Source: Dactylis glomerata
Taxonomy: Eukaryota; Streptophyta; Magnoliopsida; Poales; Poaceae
Assembly (NCBI GenBank): GCA_007115705.1
Contig: QXEO01000531.1
Coordinates: 11,926,828 to 11,990,827 of the forward strand
Length of the DNA stretch: 64,000 bases
Direction: 5' to 3'
In this document: positions 1-12,517 of the stretch, piece by piece
How positions within the stretch are numbered: the stretch's first letter is position 1
How the letters are laid out: each line of letters begins with the position of its first letter
The notes under the pieces: model-generated
Told to the model about the DNA's origin: nothing
What the model saw: the letters and a program-made list of their open reading frames with translations, nothing else
Databases searched by the model: none
Program-made: the position numbers and the translations under genes

Positions 1-32
1 TTTATAGGTGTTATTTTTGGTAGTCTTCTTTC

Positions 33-410
33 ATGTCTAGTCTAGTTCCTACGACTATGTCGCCTGAGGAAATGATCTTCACTTTTAAGCAGAAGAGTGA
101 AGAGAGTTTTAATGAAGATTGGTCTAGAATTTATGATTCACATGGTAAAACTGAACCAAAAATGACTCTGAGCTTGCTTTTAGTAGCTTTTACTTTGGTC
201 TTTCTCTTCGTTATAGATATGCTTTGGATGCTGTAGTAGGAGGAGATTTCCTTCATTGTGATGGAGATCAAGCCTTCAATGTTATAAAAAAGTTGATTGC
301 AGTATAGAGCTTACCGAGTGATTTTGATTCCTCCCTTGTGAGCATTTTTGCTAGATTAAATACTCTTGAGACTCATACTGCTTGTTTAAAAGAATGTTAT
401 GGTATGTTGC
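33..410 (+). pseudogene. Athila-type gag fragment, frameshifted
   Basis: The first frame gives a peptide with the segment SPEEMIFTFKQKSEESF followed by DWSRIYDSHGKTEPKMTLSL, which I recognise as the gag capsid region of grass Athila-like elements. At about 195 the sense reading shifts frame; a segment encoding a hydrophobic YAL-type stretch and GGDFLHCDGDQAF continues in another frame until about 300, where TAG follows. The remainder to about 410 still looks gag-derived. Gag would form the virus-like particle in the cytoplasm; this copy cannot make an intact protein. Confidence 0.65.
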
Positions 411-445
411 GCGAGCATCATGATTATGTGCCAATAAATTTCAAA

Positions 446-895
446 CTCTCTAGATGGTTCCCTACGGTGAAAGTTATTATCAATGGTGAAACTTTTTAGG
501 CTTGTTGGAATATTATGTATGAATTTTTCCTTATGCCTAAGGATGTTTATGAATCTTTGAATCTTTGGGGACTTTCTGAGGGTGGAGAAAAAAAATCTCT
601 AACCAATAATTCCACTATATTTCCCATTGGAGTAGCTGAAGGAGTGTTTAGAAAAAACCTAGGGAGAATGGTATCTACTGATTATCTTGTTATTGAATCT
701 GTAGGAAATGGAAAAATCACACTTGGAAGATCACTGCTAAAACTTATGGGAGCAGTAATAGATGTGGGAAAAGGCACCATGAAGTTCACTTCCCCACCAG
801 GTGATCATCATGTTTTTCCTAGAGATAAGAGCAAAGATAAGAGAGGTAGATGTAAGTCATCCGGTCTTAATGCTTCATCATTTGAAAATACTTAA
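446..895 (+). pseudogene. Athila-type protease-like domain fragment
   Basis: The reading frame from 515 has LMPKDVYESL, then VSTDYLVIES and ITLGRSLLKLMGAVIDVGKG. These match the second half of the Athila retropepsin-like domain (flap and the LGR...L..GA.ID motif). The upstream strand that should carry the catalytic Asp motif is present from about 446 but contains an in-frame TAG at about 498 and no clear D-[ST]-G. The C-terminus is basic and ends at the TAA at 893. The protein would have processed Gag-Pol; this copy is very unlikely to be active. Confidence 0.6.
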
Positions 896-3419
896 TTTCT
901 ACTTTTTGCGCCTAGCTCAAAAGCGTTAAAGAAAAGCACTCTTGGGAGATAACCCAATGTTTTCTTTTCAGTACTTTTTCTTTTTATTGTGTCTTGGAAG
1001 TTATTACTACTGTAATTACCTCTCCTTATCATTTTTATTTCGTTTTTGTGCCAAGAAGAACCTCTAATTGGAGGAAGGTAAGGTTTGGGGAAGTTGCTGT
1101 CCTGAAATAGATTTCTGTGCTGCATCATAAAAATTCATGAAAATTCCCAGAAAGTCATTTTGATCTGCAATTTCTTGTGCACATGCCCCAGGTTATTGTC
1201 TAACTTTCATTAGGTTTGCACTTTTAGATTTGAGCAACATAAGATTCTCAAAATAGTCGATCTTTACCAGCTATTTTGTTTTGACAGATTTCTGCCACTA
1301 TTTGTGTTTGCCTCTTGATCTCTTTCTTTTTGAGTTCTTTTGATTACGGAACTTTTGAGAGAAGTTGCTAGAGTAGCTAATGTTTTAATGGGTGCTATAC
1401 TTGAGTTGAAACTGAACCAAAGAGTGGATCTACTATCTTGCATACACTAATGTTGCTAATAAGAATTGTGTGAAGTTTTGTATGAAGGAAGTTTTGAAGT
1501 GTAGGGAAAGGAAAATGATGAGATAAGTTGAAGTATGGACAAAAGCTCAAGCTTGGGGATGCCCATGTCACCCCAAGAAATATCCAAGAAGTACAAGCGT
1601 CAAAGCTTGGGGATGCCCCAAGGCATCCCTTCTTCATCAACAAAATATCAGGTCATCTTTCAAGACACTATATTTTGATTGCTTCGTATGCTATGCATTT
1701 TTCTTGGAGCATCTTTATTTTCGCTTTCAGTTTTCTTTTGTTTTGTTTTCTATAATAAATGGTTGGACCCCAACATATTTCTTTTGGAGAAGACACACTC
1801 CATTTACATTGCCTAGAACACTCTAGTTTTCACTTTTATCGTCAACGAGTGTTCTCTTTTTCTAGTACTGCGTTTAGCTTTCATTTTTCACCTTGATTTT
1901 TGTTCAGAACATATTAGTTATTTGTAGCTAGGTGTGTTTAGAACTCTGGTCTTTGTTGATTTTCATCTTTAAGAGTTGTTTCAAAAAAGGTTGATTGGTG
2001 TTGGAAAAGAGTAAGAAGTTTCATGCTTATAGTGGTACAAATAAGAGCTTGTTTAGACTCTGGCGTAGACTTTTGCATGTCATGCTTGATGCTATTTTGA
2101 TTATATGCTTAGTGGTTATTGTTGTAGCATGACTTGTCTCAAATGACTGAGAGTGCTTAATGTGCCTTTGAAAGAATCATGCATTGTTTTTATTATATGG
2201 GAGCATATTATTGTGGTATTCTCCTTTGATGCTTTATTTGGGTTGACTTGGCGCATGCTCACACCATGTTTGACTACAAAACATTCGCGTCAAGCCTCTA
2301 TGATCATTTGGTTTTTGACTTGTGATATCACTTTATGCTTTGGTTAATAATGTTTTGTCGCTATGCATGATTATGGCCGTTATTGCTCTCTTAGTTGGTC
2401 GCTCCCAATCTTTTGCTAGCCTTCATCTGTATTGAGAGGAGATACTTCTCGAGCATCCAACTCCCAACAACAAAAGTTTTTCCAAAGAGTCCACTACAAA
2501 TTCCTATGCATGGTATTTCAAGCCATTCCAAGTAAATTTTCATGTGCTACCTTTCAAAAACCTTCAAAAACTTCTCATTTTGTGACACTATTTTTAGCTC
2601 ATGGGGACGTAGTGGTCGGTTTTGCTATCTTCCATATTGTAACCTCTTTAAAAAAAAGGCACTCCTCCATGGTACGTGAAAGTTTGTGGGCACCTGAAGG
2701 ATTCGGTTTACCCATGGATTGTGAAAAGAAAAGTGGGGAGGAGTGCAAAATTTTATAAAAGAGCATGTATATGCCAAATTCTCTCAACTTGTTTAGTATG
2801 GAAGATAGCAAGAACCCCATTGCCAGTCGTTGACAAGAACAACCACCTCTCAAAACAATTTTTATCTCCGTTTTACAAATGAAAAGCTCTAGCACATGCT
2901 AAATCCCTGCTTCCCTCTATGAAGGGCCTTTCTTTTACTTTTATGTTGAGTCTTCACCTTCTACCTTTATGCACCGTCTAAGAGAGCATAGTTGTCATTC
3001 TGAGTATAATGTGCATAGTCCCAAATTTTATTATTGATTGATGATTATGGTATTGCTCATTCTCAAATTATTTGTATCTAGTCGCCCTCTTAAACTTGAA
3101 GGTGTCCTATGCATTTATGTTTTCCTACTCCATGAGGGACCAGCTGAATACCACTTTGCTATGTTTTTCTATATGCTCGAAACAAACAAATGACTTTCAA
3201 TGCATTATTATTCATGATCTTTTGTTTGTGTTACTTTTCATGTTATAACATGGTTGCTAAGTTCTGTTGTCAAGATTATATCTTTTATGCCCATGTTTAG
3301 AGTATTTTGATCTCAGCACTCAATGCTTTACATCGTTTTGATCAAGATTGTGTTGGTGCATGTCACCTAAAAAATTATTGTTTTGTTATCACTTACCTAC
3401 TCGAGGACGAGCAGGAGTT
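896..3419 (+). other. Athila 3' noncoding region
   Basis: No supported gene in 2.5 kb. The stretch directly after the protease-like frame (about 915-965, AAAGCGTTAAAG... to AACCCAATG) is the signature that follows gag-pro in grass Athila-like elements. AAGCTTGGGGATG occurs at 1549 and 1603 inside this region and again at the LTR junction. The short ORFs here have no recognisable motifs. Confidence 0.6.
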
Positions 3420-3434
3420 AAGCTTGGGGATGAT
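3420..3434 (+). promoter_or_regulatory. Polypurine-like tract before the Athila LTR
   Basis: AAGCTTGGGGATGAT lies immediately before TGATACATCTC, the LTR start. In LTR elements the polypurine tract primes plus-strand DNA synthesis and sits at exactly this position. A purine-rich GAGGACGAGCAGG segment lies just upstream. Confidence 0.65.
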
Positions 3435-3935
3435 TGATACATCTCAAATGTAACTATAATTTTTGATGCTCCATGCTAGTTTATACATAATTTGCTTTGC
3501 GTTTTGTTGACACTTCGTGGCGTTTTTATGCATTTTCCGGAACTAACCTATTAACAAGATACCACAGTGCCATTTCCTATTTTCTGATGTTTTTGTGTTT
3601 TAGAAAAGTTACACAGGAAATATTCTTAGAATTGGACAAAACAGAAGCTAAAGTTCCTAATTACCTGACACGAAGACGGAGTCCAAAGGAGAGCCGGAGA
3701 TGGACCAAGGGGCATCCACACCAGGTGGTGGCGTGGGCCACCCCTAGGCCGCGCCACCAGGTGGTGTGACCACCTAGTCCACCTCCTGACATCGCCCTTC
3801 CACCTATTTATTCCCTCCATCGAGAAAACCCTAAGGGCCCGAACACTTTTCTAGAAAACTTACTGTAAGCCGCCGCCGTCGTCGACGCGAGATCGGGAGG
3901 GTCCAGAAGCTCTTCCTGGCACCCTGCCGGAGTAA
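3435..3935 (+). repeat. Athila LTR, 5' part only
   Basis: Begins TGATACATCTCAAATG. It continues through a G+C-rich part that includes CACCAGGTGGTG-type repeats near 3718-3765 and a CCTATTTATTCC TATA-like stretch near 3803. It breaks off after CCCTGCCGGAG, well short of the usual family length. No partner LTR lies in the window. Confidence 0.7.
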
Positions 3936-4873
3936 AGTCCAGAACGTGTCTGGTGTCTCCAGAACCTTTCCGATATTGCCCGGAACTTTTCCAGATACCT
4001 CCCTATGACTTCCAGTAATTCAAAATCTACCCCTAAGCATCATATACCCTTAAGTGTGACACTCTACAGGTTGAGGAATACTCCATACATGATCGAGACC
4101 CCTCTCCGATCAATGACCAACAATCAGTTCTAGAAAACCGTGTTGATCCCTATGCATTCCACGAAACACTTTGTTGATCCATAAACGCAGTGTCCCATTC
4201 CCTTTGTCATGTAATACTAGATCTTTTCCGAGGTCAGATCACCGATATCAATATATCATCTTCATACTCGTCTGACAAGTCTTTTAACTTGTCCATGACA
4301 TTGCATCCTCCATGACATAGTCGCACGCTTGCAAACTCGTAGATGCAACTGTCACCGAGTGGGCCCAGATTATCTATCTGTCATGTGAATGGACAAATCC
4401 CGCTCTTGGTACACACGCCTCAACCTACTCCATTGGCATACCCAAGAGACACCTTTTCATTCACCCTATTACATGATGACGGTTGATGTAAATCAAAGCA
4501 GCCTCTAGATATAGTGATTATGTTGTGACCTCACGGTCTAAGGAACGGGTTACTTTGTTTCTTAGTTATATGCAATGTTGAACTCTTGCGACTGATCTAA
4601 ATTGCATTAATAGTGCTTTGGGTGTGTGTCCATCATGTCAAAACATGACCTCAATGTTCATTGACGTATTTTCCCATGATCAGGAAACCTTGATCATCAG
4701 ATGACACATGAGCTGGTTAACTAGAGATAACCAGGGACCTGTTTACTTATATGTCACCATGTACTAATGTTTTCACTTAATACAGTTATAGCATGACATA
4801 TAATATTTATGAACAAATGAGATATGGCACAAAAATACACTTTATTATTTGCCTCTAGGGCATATCTCCTTCA
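3936..4873 (-). repeat. 3' LTR of the Angela-like Copia element (partial)
   Basis: On the minus strand it starts TGAAGGAGATATGCCC at 4873, preceded by a purine-rich TAGTGTAAGTGGGACAC tract. Internal pieces such as GGGCCCACTCGG and CACACTTAAGG match the order of motifs in BARE/Angela LTRs as I know them. The far end merges with the Athila LTR near 3935 and no closing CA can be fixed. Confidence 0.75.
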
Positions 4874-4903
4874 GTGTCCCACTTACACTAGAGTACAAAT
4901 AAT

Positions 4904-5413
4904 CTAGTTTACATTTGGTAATGATCTAACACCGATCGAATGATGTTGTGGATCAAACTTTGCCCGTGGAAGAGGCTTCTTCAATGGGTCTACTAAGTTC
5001 AGGTATGTGTGTGCTTTGCAAACTCTAACTTTACCATCCTTTACATTATCTCTTATGACATGGTAATGCTGTAGTATATGTTTAACTACAGATTGAGCTC
5101 TAAACTCCTTGGTGTTGACGATAGCGGCCGTGTTGTCACACAAGATGTCCACAGGGTTGCTCATGCTCAGAAACACCCCAAGCTCGATGACAAACTTGCG
5201 TAGTCAAACTCCTTCATTAGCCGCTTTCGACGCGGCCATATACTCTGACTCCAATGTAGACTGAGCCACTAGATCTTGCTTGCAGCTCTACCAGCTCACC
5301 CCTCCTCCATTCAACATAAATACATATCCAATTAGAGACTTTGAATTGTCTGGATCGGTGTCAAAGCTACCATCAACATAACCTTTTATGCTGAGCTCCT
5401 CTTCACTTCCACT
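4904..5413 (-). pseudogene. Copia RNase H domain, C-terminal part
   Basis: The minus frame gives CDNTAAIVNTKEFRAQS, HYHVIRDNVKDGKVRVCK and DPLKKPLPRAKFD. This is the standard C-terminal stretch of Copia RNase H ending in VRSLPNVN. Upstream minus-strand sequence up to 5413 continues the domain in disrupted frames, until the solo LTR target site. RNase H would remove the RNA strand during reverse transcription. The N-terminal half continues from 10208. Confidence 0.8.
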
Positions 5414-5418
5414 ATACA
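5414..5418. repeat. Target-site duplication ATACA (left copy)
   Basis: ATACA precedes TGTGACGCCCC, and the identical ATACA follows GATGTTACA at 10203-10207. A perfect 5-bp duplication fixes both ends of the solo LTR and shows it inserted into the Copia element. Confidence 0.9.
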
Positions 5419-8400
5419 TGTGACGCCCCGCCTTTCGCTAAAGGCAGAACTCCTGTGTATCTGTGCCATTCCCTGGATCAGTAGATAGCACCACAGTACA
5501 AAATGAGAAATCATTGCAATAGCATCAATATTACAACATAAATCCAGTTACATAGGTCTTCTACCTTATGAGTACACAGCATAAAGCATAGATTGCAGTG
5601 AGCTTCCATCTTCATCAAGTGCCACAGGCAGACATGTTGGAATGTAAGCTCGAGATCCTACTCCTGGTTCCTTACTCGAAATAAAACCTGCACATTTGAA
5701 TATGCAGCCCTAGAGGGGTCAGTACAATGATGTACTGGCAAATGACACTTATTTGGTGGTATTTTGTGGAAAGACTATACTACATGACATTTGGCTGGTG
5801 GATCTCATAGGCTGATTTGCATAAAGCCAATTTTATCCTATAATCCATTTTAATACTTTCTTTCAACAAATTTTATTTTTCAAGGGTCAAGACAACCCCC
5901 ATACACCACATACTGGCCGGTATGTAGTTCTGGGCGAAACTCAACAAAGTTTGGAACCTCAGGCACCACCACCCCTCGGAGTGTATGGTCCTTAGTTCCT
6001 GCCTAAGGGTTTCTAGACAAATTTTAATAATTCAGAAATGGTGATGAGATTCTTCCGTACATTCCATGTCTAGAGACTCAATTGTCCATAACCGAGGACA
6101 CGGCTAATCGATTAGTTTTAAACACCTTGCAAGGGTTGTGCACTTTCACCTTACGATTCATTTTATGCCCATACATAAAATGAAACGAGACCTTTTAGAA
6201 GAGAGGACAACTAACTGGGCAAGATCCGCTCCCAACCTATAATTCAGCTACCACCATCTTCTTGCCGACAAGTTGTACTCCCACATCTAATCAGTCAAGA
6301 CAGAGCCCATAATGTCATAAGGCTGCACTGGAAGTACACTAAGCATGGAAGACATAGCCATCTCTTTGTTCCTGGGTGGCAAACCACAAGTGTACGCCCA
6401 GGCAGCAACTACACAACGTGTAGCCCTAGGTCGCCACTCAACATCGCCTCCATCATCAAACCAATCCACCCAGGTGTTTCATTTTAGTTGAAGTTCTTAG
6501 TTTGTCCACAAAACACTTTTTGCAAGTGATTAAAGCATGGCATCAATATTTTCAAGGTATTTAGCATCCTATCAGGTGGGGTTTGAGGGATTGCTACACA
6601 CTACTAGGATCTAAGCATTTGATAAAACAGTTGAATAAATCACCTATCATGCATGCTACAAGAGGTGATTAAACTAATGCATAAGTAAAATGGGTAGAGG
6701 TTCATGTGTGTCACTTGCCTTTTTGAAGAATACGATCTTTCCACTTTTCTCAACTAAGCACGTAGCTCTTCGCACAAACTATAGCACAAGAAATAACATA
6801 CCATAAACAATCCATACAAAATTAATCAAACAAACAAACAATTGAAAAGATGTTTGTTTAACAATTTAGATTTATTGAGATGTTATGATAGAAAGATATG
6901 GCAAAGGAAATATGAATTGTGAGATATGGATTTGAGAGCTTAGCTGGGGAAGATCAATATGATATGAGGGAGAATTGGGCTAAGCATAATATGATTGATA
7001 AAGTTTTTATACTTTATCAAAGCATATAGGAGTTTTAGGAATAGCTCATGTAAAATAAATTACACAAGAGTCAATTTGTGCAACTACAACACTATTGAGT
7101 AGATGTGACAACAATTACTCTTAAATAGTATATATTGCACTTAGGAACTAGGCTGGGTTTCAAGAATGCTTGAACTACTCAATTAGCATATTTGCAAGAT
7201 GAATAGCTTAATACATGTGAACAGAACTAAGTAGGCATTGGATTGTGACAGTCAAGTGATTGGAAAAGATTGATCCTCCAAGATTACAATGTAATTAAAA
7301 TAATCCTGGGCTTGGCATAGGCATGAATAGAGTTTAGAATAATCTCATGTGAATATATTCACATAGGTATAGAATAGTGCAACAGAACACTACTGAATAA
7401 AGTGTGACAACACTTATTCATAATAGTATAAGTTACACATAGGATTGGGTGTGTATGATTGATATTTGAGGACATGGTTCAAATGGTTCATTGATCAACA
7501 TGGTGTATAACACATACTATGGTATGGGTTATAACAACTCCACATTAATAGGATCTAAGTTTGAGACGAATTCATATTCTACTCAAGTAGCACAATTGCA
7601 ATTTGAGTACATATATGAATTAGACAAAAATATAATGAGTGAGATCTTTATGCTTTATTAAAGCATATTGAATCTTGGAACATCTCATGTGGGTAAACCA
7701 CATAAGAGATAAAATAGTGCAATAGCAATACTATAGAATAAGTGTAACAACAATTATTCTTAAATAGTATATATTACACTTAAGCAATTGGTTAGGATTC
7801 TTATAACATTGAAGTACTCAATTAACTCAAATGCAAATTGAATAGTTCAATGCAAGGCTAAGATTGAGTAGACATGAGTAAGTGGCTATAGGTAATGGAT
7901 ATGTATAGATGATGTTTGAAAACATGGCTTAAGGTTCTTAATGAGTAAATGGGATTGGGTTAAGTACTATGATGTTGATTTGATCAATACCATAGTAGCA
8001 AAGGTAGAAACTAAGATTGAAAGTATCACACTTTACTCAAATGACACATTTATAATTTGAATAAGTGGGTACTATACAAGATAGGTCTAAGTGAATATGA
8101 TCTTGATCAAGATATTGTTTAGATAGATATGACACTGGATTAGAGCGATCTCAAGATGATATTTGATAGCTAGGTATGATCATAGGGTTTTCTAAAGTAG
8201 AAGGAATCATTGATTGAAATAGAAATAGAATTAATCTATATAGGAATACTCAAATTCTCATATTAGAATTTGAATAATTGTGAAGTGGTTCAAGATATTA
8301 TGGGCGCAATGCTACTGGATAGCTTGCAGTAATACAAAGTCACAGCAATTGGTTTCACTCCAAAATAAGTTATAGAATTTGAATTATCACCTAAATAGTG

Positions 8401-10202
8401 ATTTGGACAAATTTGAATGCACAAAGTGTGTGCACGCATCAAATTTGGATTTTCTTGATCCTATGATGTTCTACAAGATGAGAGGATTCCAGAGACTACA
8501 AAATTGTAATTTTTGGACACTTGGTTCTAAAGATATGAATTAATCATGCTAACAGAGGGTTTGATTCCAATTTGAAAATAGTTTCAAATTGAACCCATAA
8601 AATATGGAGTTTTATTGTACTACTGGATTCTAGATGTTCTAAGGATTCCAACGGTATATCATTTGCAATTTTTGGACCTAGGGATTAAAAGATATGGATT
8701 TTACAAGATTCAATGGAATTCTGGTTTGAAATTCTAATTCGAATCTGTTTTATATCAGAGGCCGGCACGTGGCAGCTTTTTATTGGCTCGTACCGGTTTG
8801 GTCGGATCGACGTTTTAAGCCGTTGGATCTAAAGTGGATTGGGCGCACTGGATCGACCGGTACCGATTCGGTTAAGTGGATCTAACTAGACCACTGGATC
8901 ACGATCGGACGGACGAGAGAGAGTGGGAAAAGTATCTCACCGGGTTAGGGTTCCGGTGAACTTCTCCGGTGAGGTCTGCGCACTGGAGGTGGTCGTCGGC
9001 GGCGCTTCGGTGATCCCGGTGATCAACGGCGAGGTGCACGGGGGGCGGTGAGACTCGGAGAACTCGCGTGCATGATCGGAGTGCCTCGGTGGGGTCTTCT
9101 GCGGCGTCTACACGCGGACGGAGGTCTCCAAGCGACGGCGGCTCCGGTCGTCTTCAAACGGTCGAGTTACTGCGAGAGAAAGAGAGGATTCGGTCTGACG
9201 AGGAGCGAAAAAGAGAGGGATGGAGATATGGACAAGTATCGGCGGCGCTCGACCTCTGGTTCGACGGCAGGGGCGCAAATTCTGGCGGCGGAGCTTCGGT
9301 TTCCGACGAGCAATCGTCCTGGATTGGCGGCAGTTCTTGGGGGAGGACGAAAGGGATATGGAGGAGGGGAGTACGTGCTTCTTATAGCCGTGGATTGATG
9401 GCCAATTACTTGCGCGAAATCAAGGGGGGGGCGTTACTCCGGCGAGGTTCCGTTACCAGTGAGAGGAAACGGCTGGAGAAGATGGTGCTGACAGGTGGGC
9501 TCCACCTGTCAGAGGGAGAGAAGAAAACTAAAGGGTACCGGTTCGGGTTTCCTTCCTGGGCTGGCTCGGCCGATTTGGGCCCCGGATCGGCCCAAGTGGG
9601 CTGGCCTCTTCCTTTCTTCTTCTTTTTTTGTTCTGATTCATTTTCCATTTTCTGTTTTTCTCTTTTCTTTATAACTTTTGCATTTTGGCTCCAAACAGAT
9701 TCAAACAACTTTGTAAATTTTTCTAAAATTCTAAGTATCAAAGTGGGACAGTAAGAAACAGGTTTTTAAAATAAAATAGGACTTTCCAATAAAACTTTAT
9801 GAACTTGGCAAAAAGGACTTTGCTTGCATAACAAAAATAGAACTAGGGTTTGAGAATAAAATCCGTTGAAATAAGAGATAATACTTTATAAAATAATGTT
9901 TGAAATTATCTTTCAAACTTAGTTCTTTAAAATACAATCTTTACTAAATAAAATACATTTGTGATTCACTCCTTTGCAAGCAAGCTTGCATAGGTTTGAA
10001 TAAGGTATGCAAAATAGTATTTTGGTACTTGATCTTTCTCAAAGAAGTTCTTCAAGAAAATAATAGAAAGTTTAAAATAGTTTTCTAATAAAGCTTTCAA
10101 ATAGACTCACAAAAATTTAAATCCCAGTGAAAAATCAATCAACACAACAAGACAAAAACAAAAAATTTCCCCCAAAATTTGATAAAATCTTGGGATGTTA
10201 CA
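5419..10202 (-). repeat. Solo LTR, 4.78 kb, long-LTR (LARD-related) family
   Basis: On the minus strand it starts TGTAACATCCCAAG and ends GGGGCGTCACA, flanked by perfect ATACA duplications. No primer site or internal domain is present, so this is a solo LTR left by LTR-LTR recombination. Its first 430 bp (minus sense) align by eye with the LTRs of the element at 17546-27571, so the two are related families. A G+C-rich block lies at about 8750-9600, with a minus-strand TATA-like CGGCTATAAG near 9385-9395. The AT-rich remainder holds a degenerate triplicated segment. No gene is supported; ORFs in the GC block (about 9048-9754) are incidental. Confidence 0.85.
7000..7850. repeat. Degenerate triplicated segment inside the solo LTR
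   Basis: A module including TGT(G/A)ACAACA...TTA(T/C)TC...AATAGTAT starts at 7104, 7403 and 7743. Each copy is preceded by a TCATGT(A/G)-containing stretch with an ACACTA-type run. Spacing is 299 and 340 bp. Copies are diverged and differ by small indels, so the duplications are old. Confidence 0.6.
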
Positions 10203-10207
10203 ATACA
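10203..10207. repeat. Target-site duplication ATACA (right copy)
   Basis: Matches 5414-5418. The Copia RT/RNase H reading resumes immediately after it. Confidence 0.9.
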
Positions 10208-11235
10208 CTAGAACAATGTCCTTCGTATTTCTTAAATACTTCAGGATATATTTAACGACAGTCCAATGACTCATACCTGGGTTATTTATATAGCGGCTTG
10301 TCAAGCTAAGAGCCAATGCTACATCATGTCTAGTACTTTGCATAGAATACATGATGGAGACTATGGGAGAGGCATAGGGGATGTTAGACATCTCACTTAT
10401 CTCCTTTTGTGTTAGTGGGCCTTGAGTTACACTCAATGACGTTCCCTTAACTATTGGCAAATTTCCCTTCTTGGAATTTTCCATTTTGAACCTCTTCAGA
10501 ACCTTGTCAAGGTAAGTACTTTGACTCAACTCTAATAGGCACCTAGATCTATCTCTATATATCTTAATGCCTAATACGTATCCAGCTTCACCCATATCTT
10601 TCATTGAAAAGTTGTTGTTCAAGTATTCCTTCACACTGTTAAGCATTTGCACATCATTCCATATCAGTAATATGTCATCCACATATAGTACCAGGAATGA
10701 AACTGAGCTCCCACTTATCTTCTTGTAAATGCAGGACTCTTCGGTGTTCTGAACAAATCCAAAATCTTTGATGACTTCATCAAAATGAAGATTCCAGCTT
10801 TGAGATGCTTGCTTTAGTCCATAGATGGACCTTTAAAGCTTGCATACCTTATTAGTATCCTTAGGATCGACAAAACCCCATTTGTACCATGTAAAATTCC
10901 TCTGCAATGTTGCAATTTAGAAAGGCGGTTTGGACGTCCAACTGCCATATTTCATAGTCGAAATAAGAAGCAATAGCTAATAAAATCCGAATTGACTTTA
11001 GCATCACTATGGGAAAGAATGTCTCATCGTAGTCAACTCCTTGAATTTGTTGGAAACCTTTTGTGACAAGCCAAGATTTGTAGACGGTTACATTACCATT
11101 TGCGTCAGTCTTTTTCTTAAAGATCCACATATTCTCAATGGCCTTGCGGTCGCTGGGAATATATACGAAGGTCCATACTTGGTTGTCATACATAGACCTT
11201 ATTTCGGATATCATGGCTTCTAGCCATTTCTTGAA
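10208..11235 (-). pseudogene. Copia reverse transcriptase, interrupted
   Basis: Minus-strand frames give YKSWLVTKGFQQIQGVDYDETF, then WQLDVQTAFLNCNI (first catalytic Asp motif), then after a frameshift near 10860 MDDILLIWND, the remnant of the YVDD active-site box. MGEAGYVLGIKIYRDR and SIMYSMQSTRHDVAL follow, as in the Copia connection region. RT copies the element RNA into DNA. At least one frameshift plus the downstream LTR insertion break the frame. Confidence 0.85.
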
Positions 11236-12243
11236 CTAGGGGACTTCCATCGCTTCTGTGTAGGTAGCAAGTTCATATTGGTCAGTCAACATGACTGAGA
11301 GTACATGATTCCCAAACCACTCTAGGGATTTGTGGACTCGTGCAGACCTGCGCTTAGTTTTCTCAACGAGATCACCCTGATTTTTATCAGGCGCCCCTTC
11401 TTCCTCTTTGATGGAGGGCACATAAGGAACTGCTTCCGTTTCGCTACTTGGTATTTCGAGAGAGGATTTGTCGATCTCATCAAGCTCAACTTTCCTTCCA
11501 CCCACGTCTCTCGTGAGAAACTCTTTCTCAAGGAACTGTCCAGTCTTGGCAACAAAAGTCTTGCCTTTGGCCGGATGGTAGAAGGTATACCCAATGGTTT
11601 CCCTTGGATATCCTAGAAAGATGCATTTTTTTGACTTAGTTTCGAGTTTGTCAGGCTGTAACTTCTTTACATATACCTCACAACCCCAAACCCTAAGAAA
11701 CGACAACATAGGCTTCTTGCCATGCCATAGCTCGTATGTTGTTGTCTCCACGGACTTGGATGGCACCCTATTAAGAATGAATGCAACAGTTTCTAACGCA
11801 TAACCCTAAAACAATATTGACAAGTCAGAGAGAGACATCATGGACCTTACACTATCGAGCAAAGTGCGATTACATTGCTCAGACACACCGTTACGCTGTG
11901 GTATTCTGGCTGGCGTATGTTGTGGCACAATTCCACATGCCTTGAGATGTGCCTCAAACTCGAAGCTCAGATACTCATCCCCTCGGTCAGAATGAAGGTG
12001 CTTGATCTTTCTATCGAGTTGATTTTCGACCTCTTTCTGAAATTCCTTGAACTTTTCAAAGGTTTCATACTTATGCTTAATCAAATAGATATACCCATAT
12101 CTACTCAAATCATCAGTAAAGGTCACAAAGTAATGATAACCATTGTGCTTAGCGATGCACATTGGTCCACACACGTCCGTATGTATGTTTCCCAAAAGGT
12201 CGGTCGCTCGTTCAACAATCCCAGTGAACGGAGTCCTAGTCAT
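11236..12243 (-). pseudogene. Copia integrase core and C-terminal region
   Basis: The catalytic triad residues are all readable: D in HTDVCGP, D in HSDRGDEY and E in NGVSEQCNRTL. The conserved C-terminal segment then has VWGCEVYVKKLQPDKLETKS and CIFLGYP. The frame is split by a stop at 11803-11805, where most family members have a Trp codon (a G-to-A type change). Integrase would insert the DNA copy into the chromosome. The active-site residues survive but the protein would be truncated. Confidence 0.85.
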
Positions 12244-12255
12244 TTTCCCTAAAAG

Positions 12256-12438
12256 TCATGGCTCGCATGTATGAAAGGAATCAAAATCCAATGAGTCTAT
12301 AAAACCATCATTATGGAGATTCTTCATGCACTTCACGCCAATATGACCAAGACGGCAATGCCATATGTATGTGGCATTATCATCACTATGCTTGCATCTC
12401 TTGACATCCACACTGTTAAAATGTGTAACAAGATTCAA
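12256..12438 (-). pseudogene. Copia GAG-pre-integrase zinc-binding region
   Basis: Contains WHCRLGHIGVKCMKNLHNDG and ends with FHTCEP. The spaced His and Cys residues form the N-terminal zinc finger of Copia integrase. It is separated from the integrase core by a stop around 12250. It lies in the expected order between protease and integrase. Confidence 0.75.
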
Positions 12439-12517
12439 AATATATAAACCATCACGATCAGACCCATGAACATAGAAAACACCATCTTTAGAAATGGAAT
12501 AACCTTTTATTACAGAC

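Larger units (their letters stand above)
1..3935 (+). mobile_element. Athila-type Ty3-Gypsy retrotransposon remnant (Sabrina/WHAM-like)
   Basis: Partial element entering from the left edge. In order it has a decayed gag fragment, a protease-like fragment, about 2.5 kb of 3' noncoding sequence, a polypurine-like tract, and the first 500 bp of an LTR beginning TGATACATCTC. The AAGCTTGGGGATG motif, the GACGAGCAGG tract just before the LTR and the LTR start are characteristic of grass Athila-like families (established knowledge from memory). Reverse transcriptase, RNase H and integrase are absent between the protease-like part and the 3' region. The copy is therefore either a non-autonomous family member or internally deleted. 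The LTR stops abruptly at about 3935, where minus-strand Copia LTR sequence begins. Confidence 0.8.

Noticed and set aside
9048..9754. Open frames up to 228 codons in the G+C-rich part of the first solo LTR
   Set aside because: They lie inside a TSD-bounded LTR, overlap on both strands, lack domains and are explained by high G+C content. The related LTRs do not preserve them.
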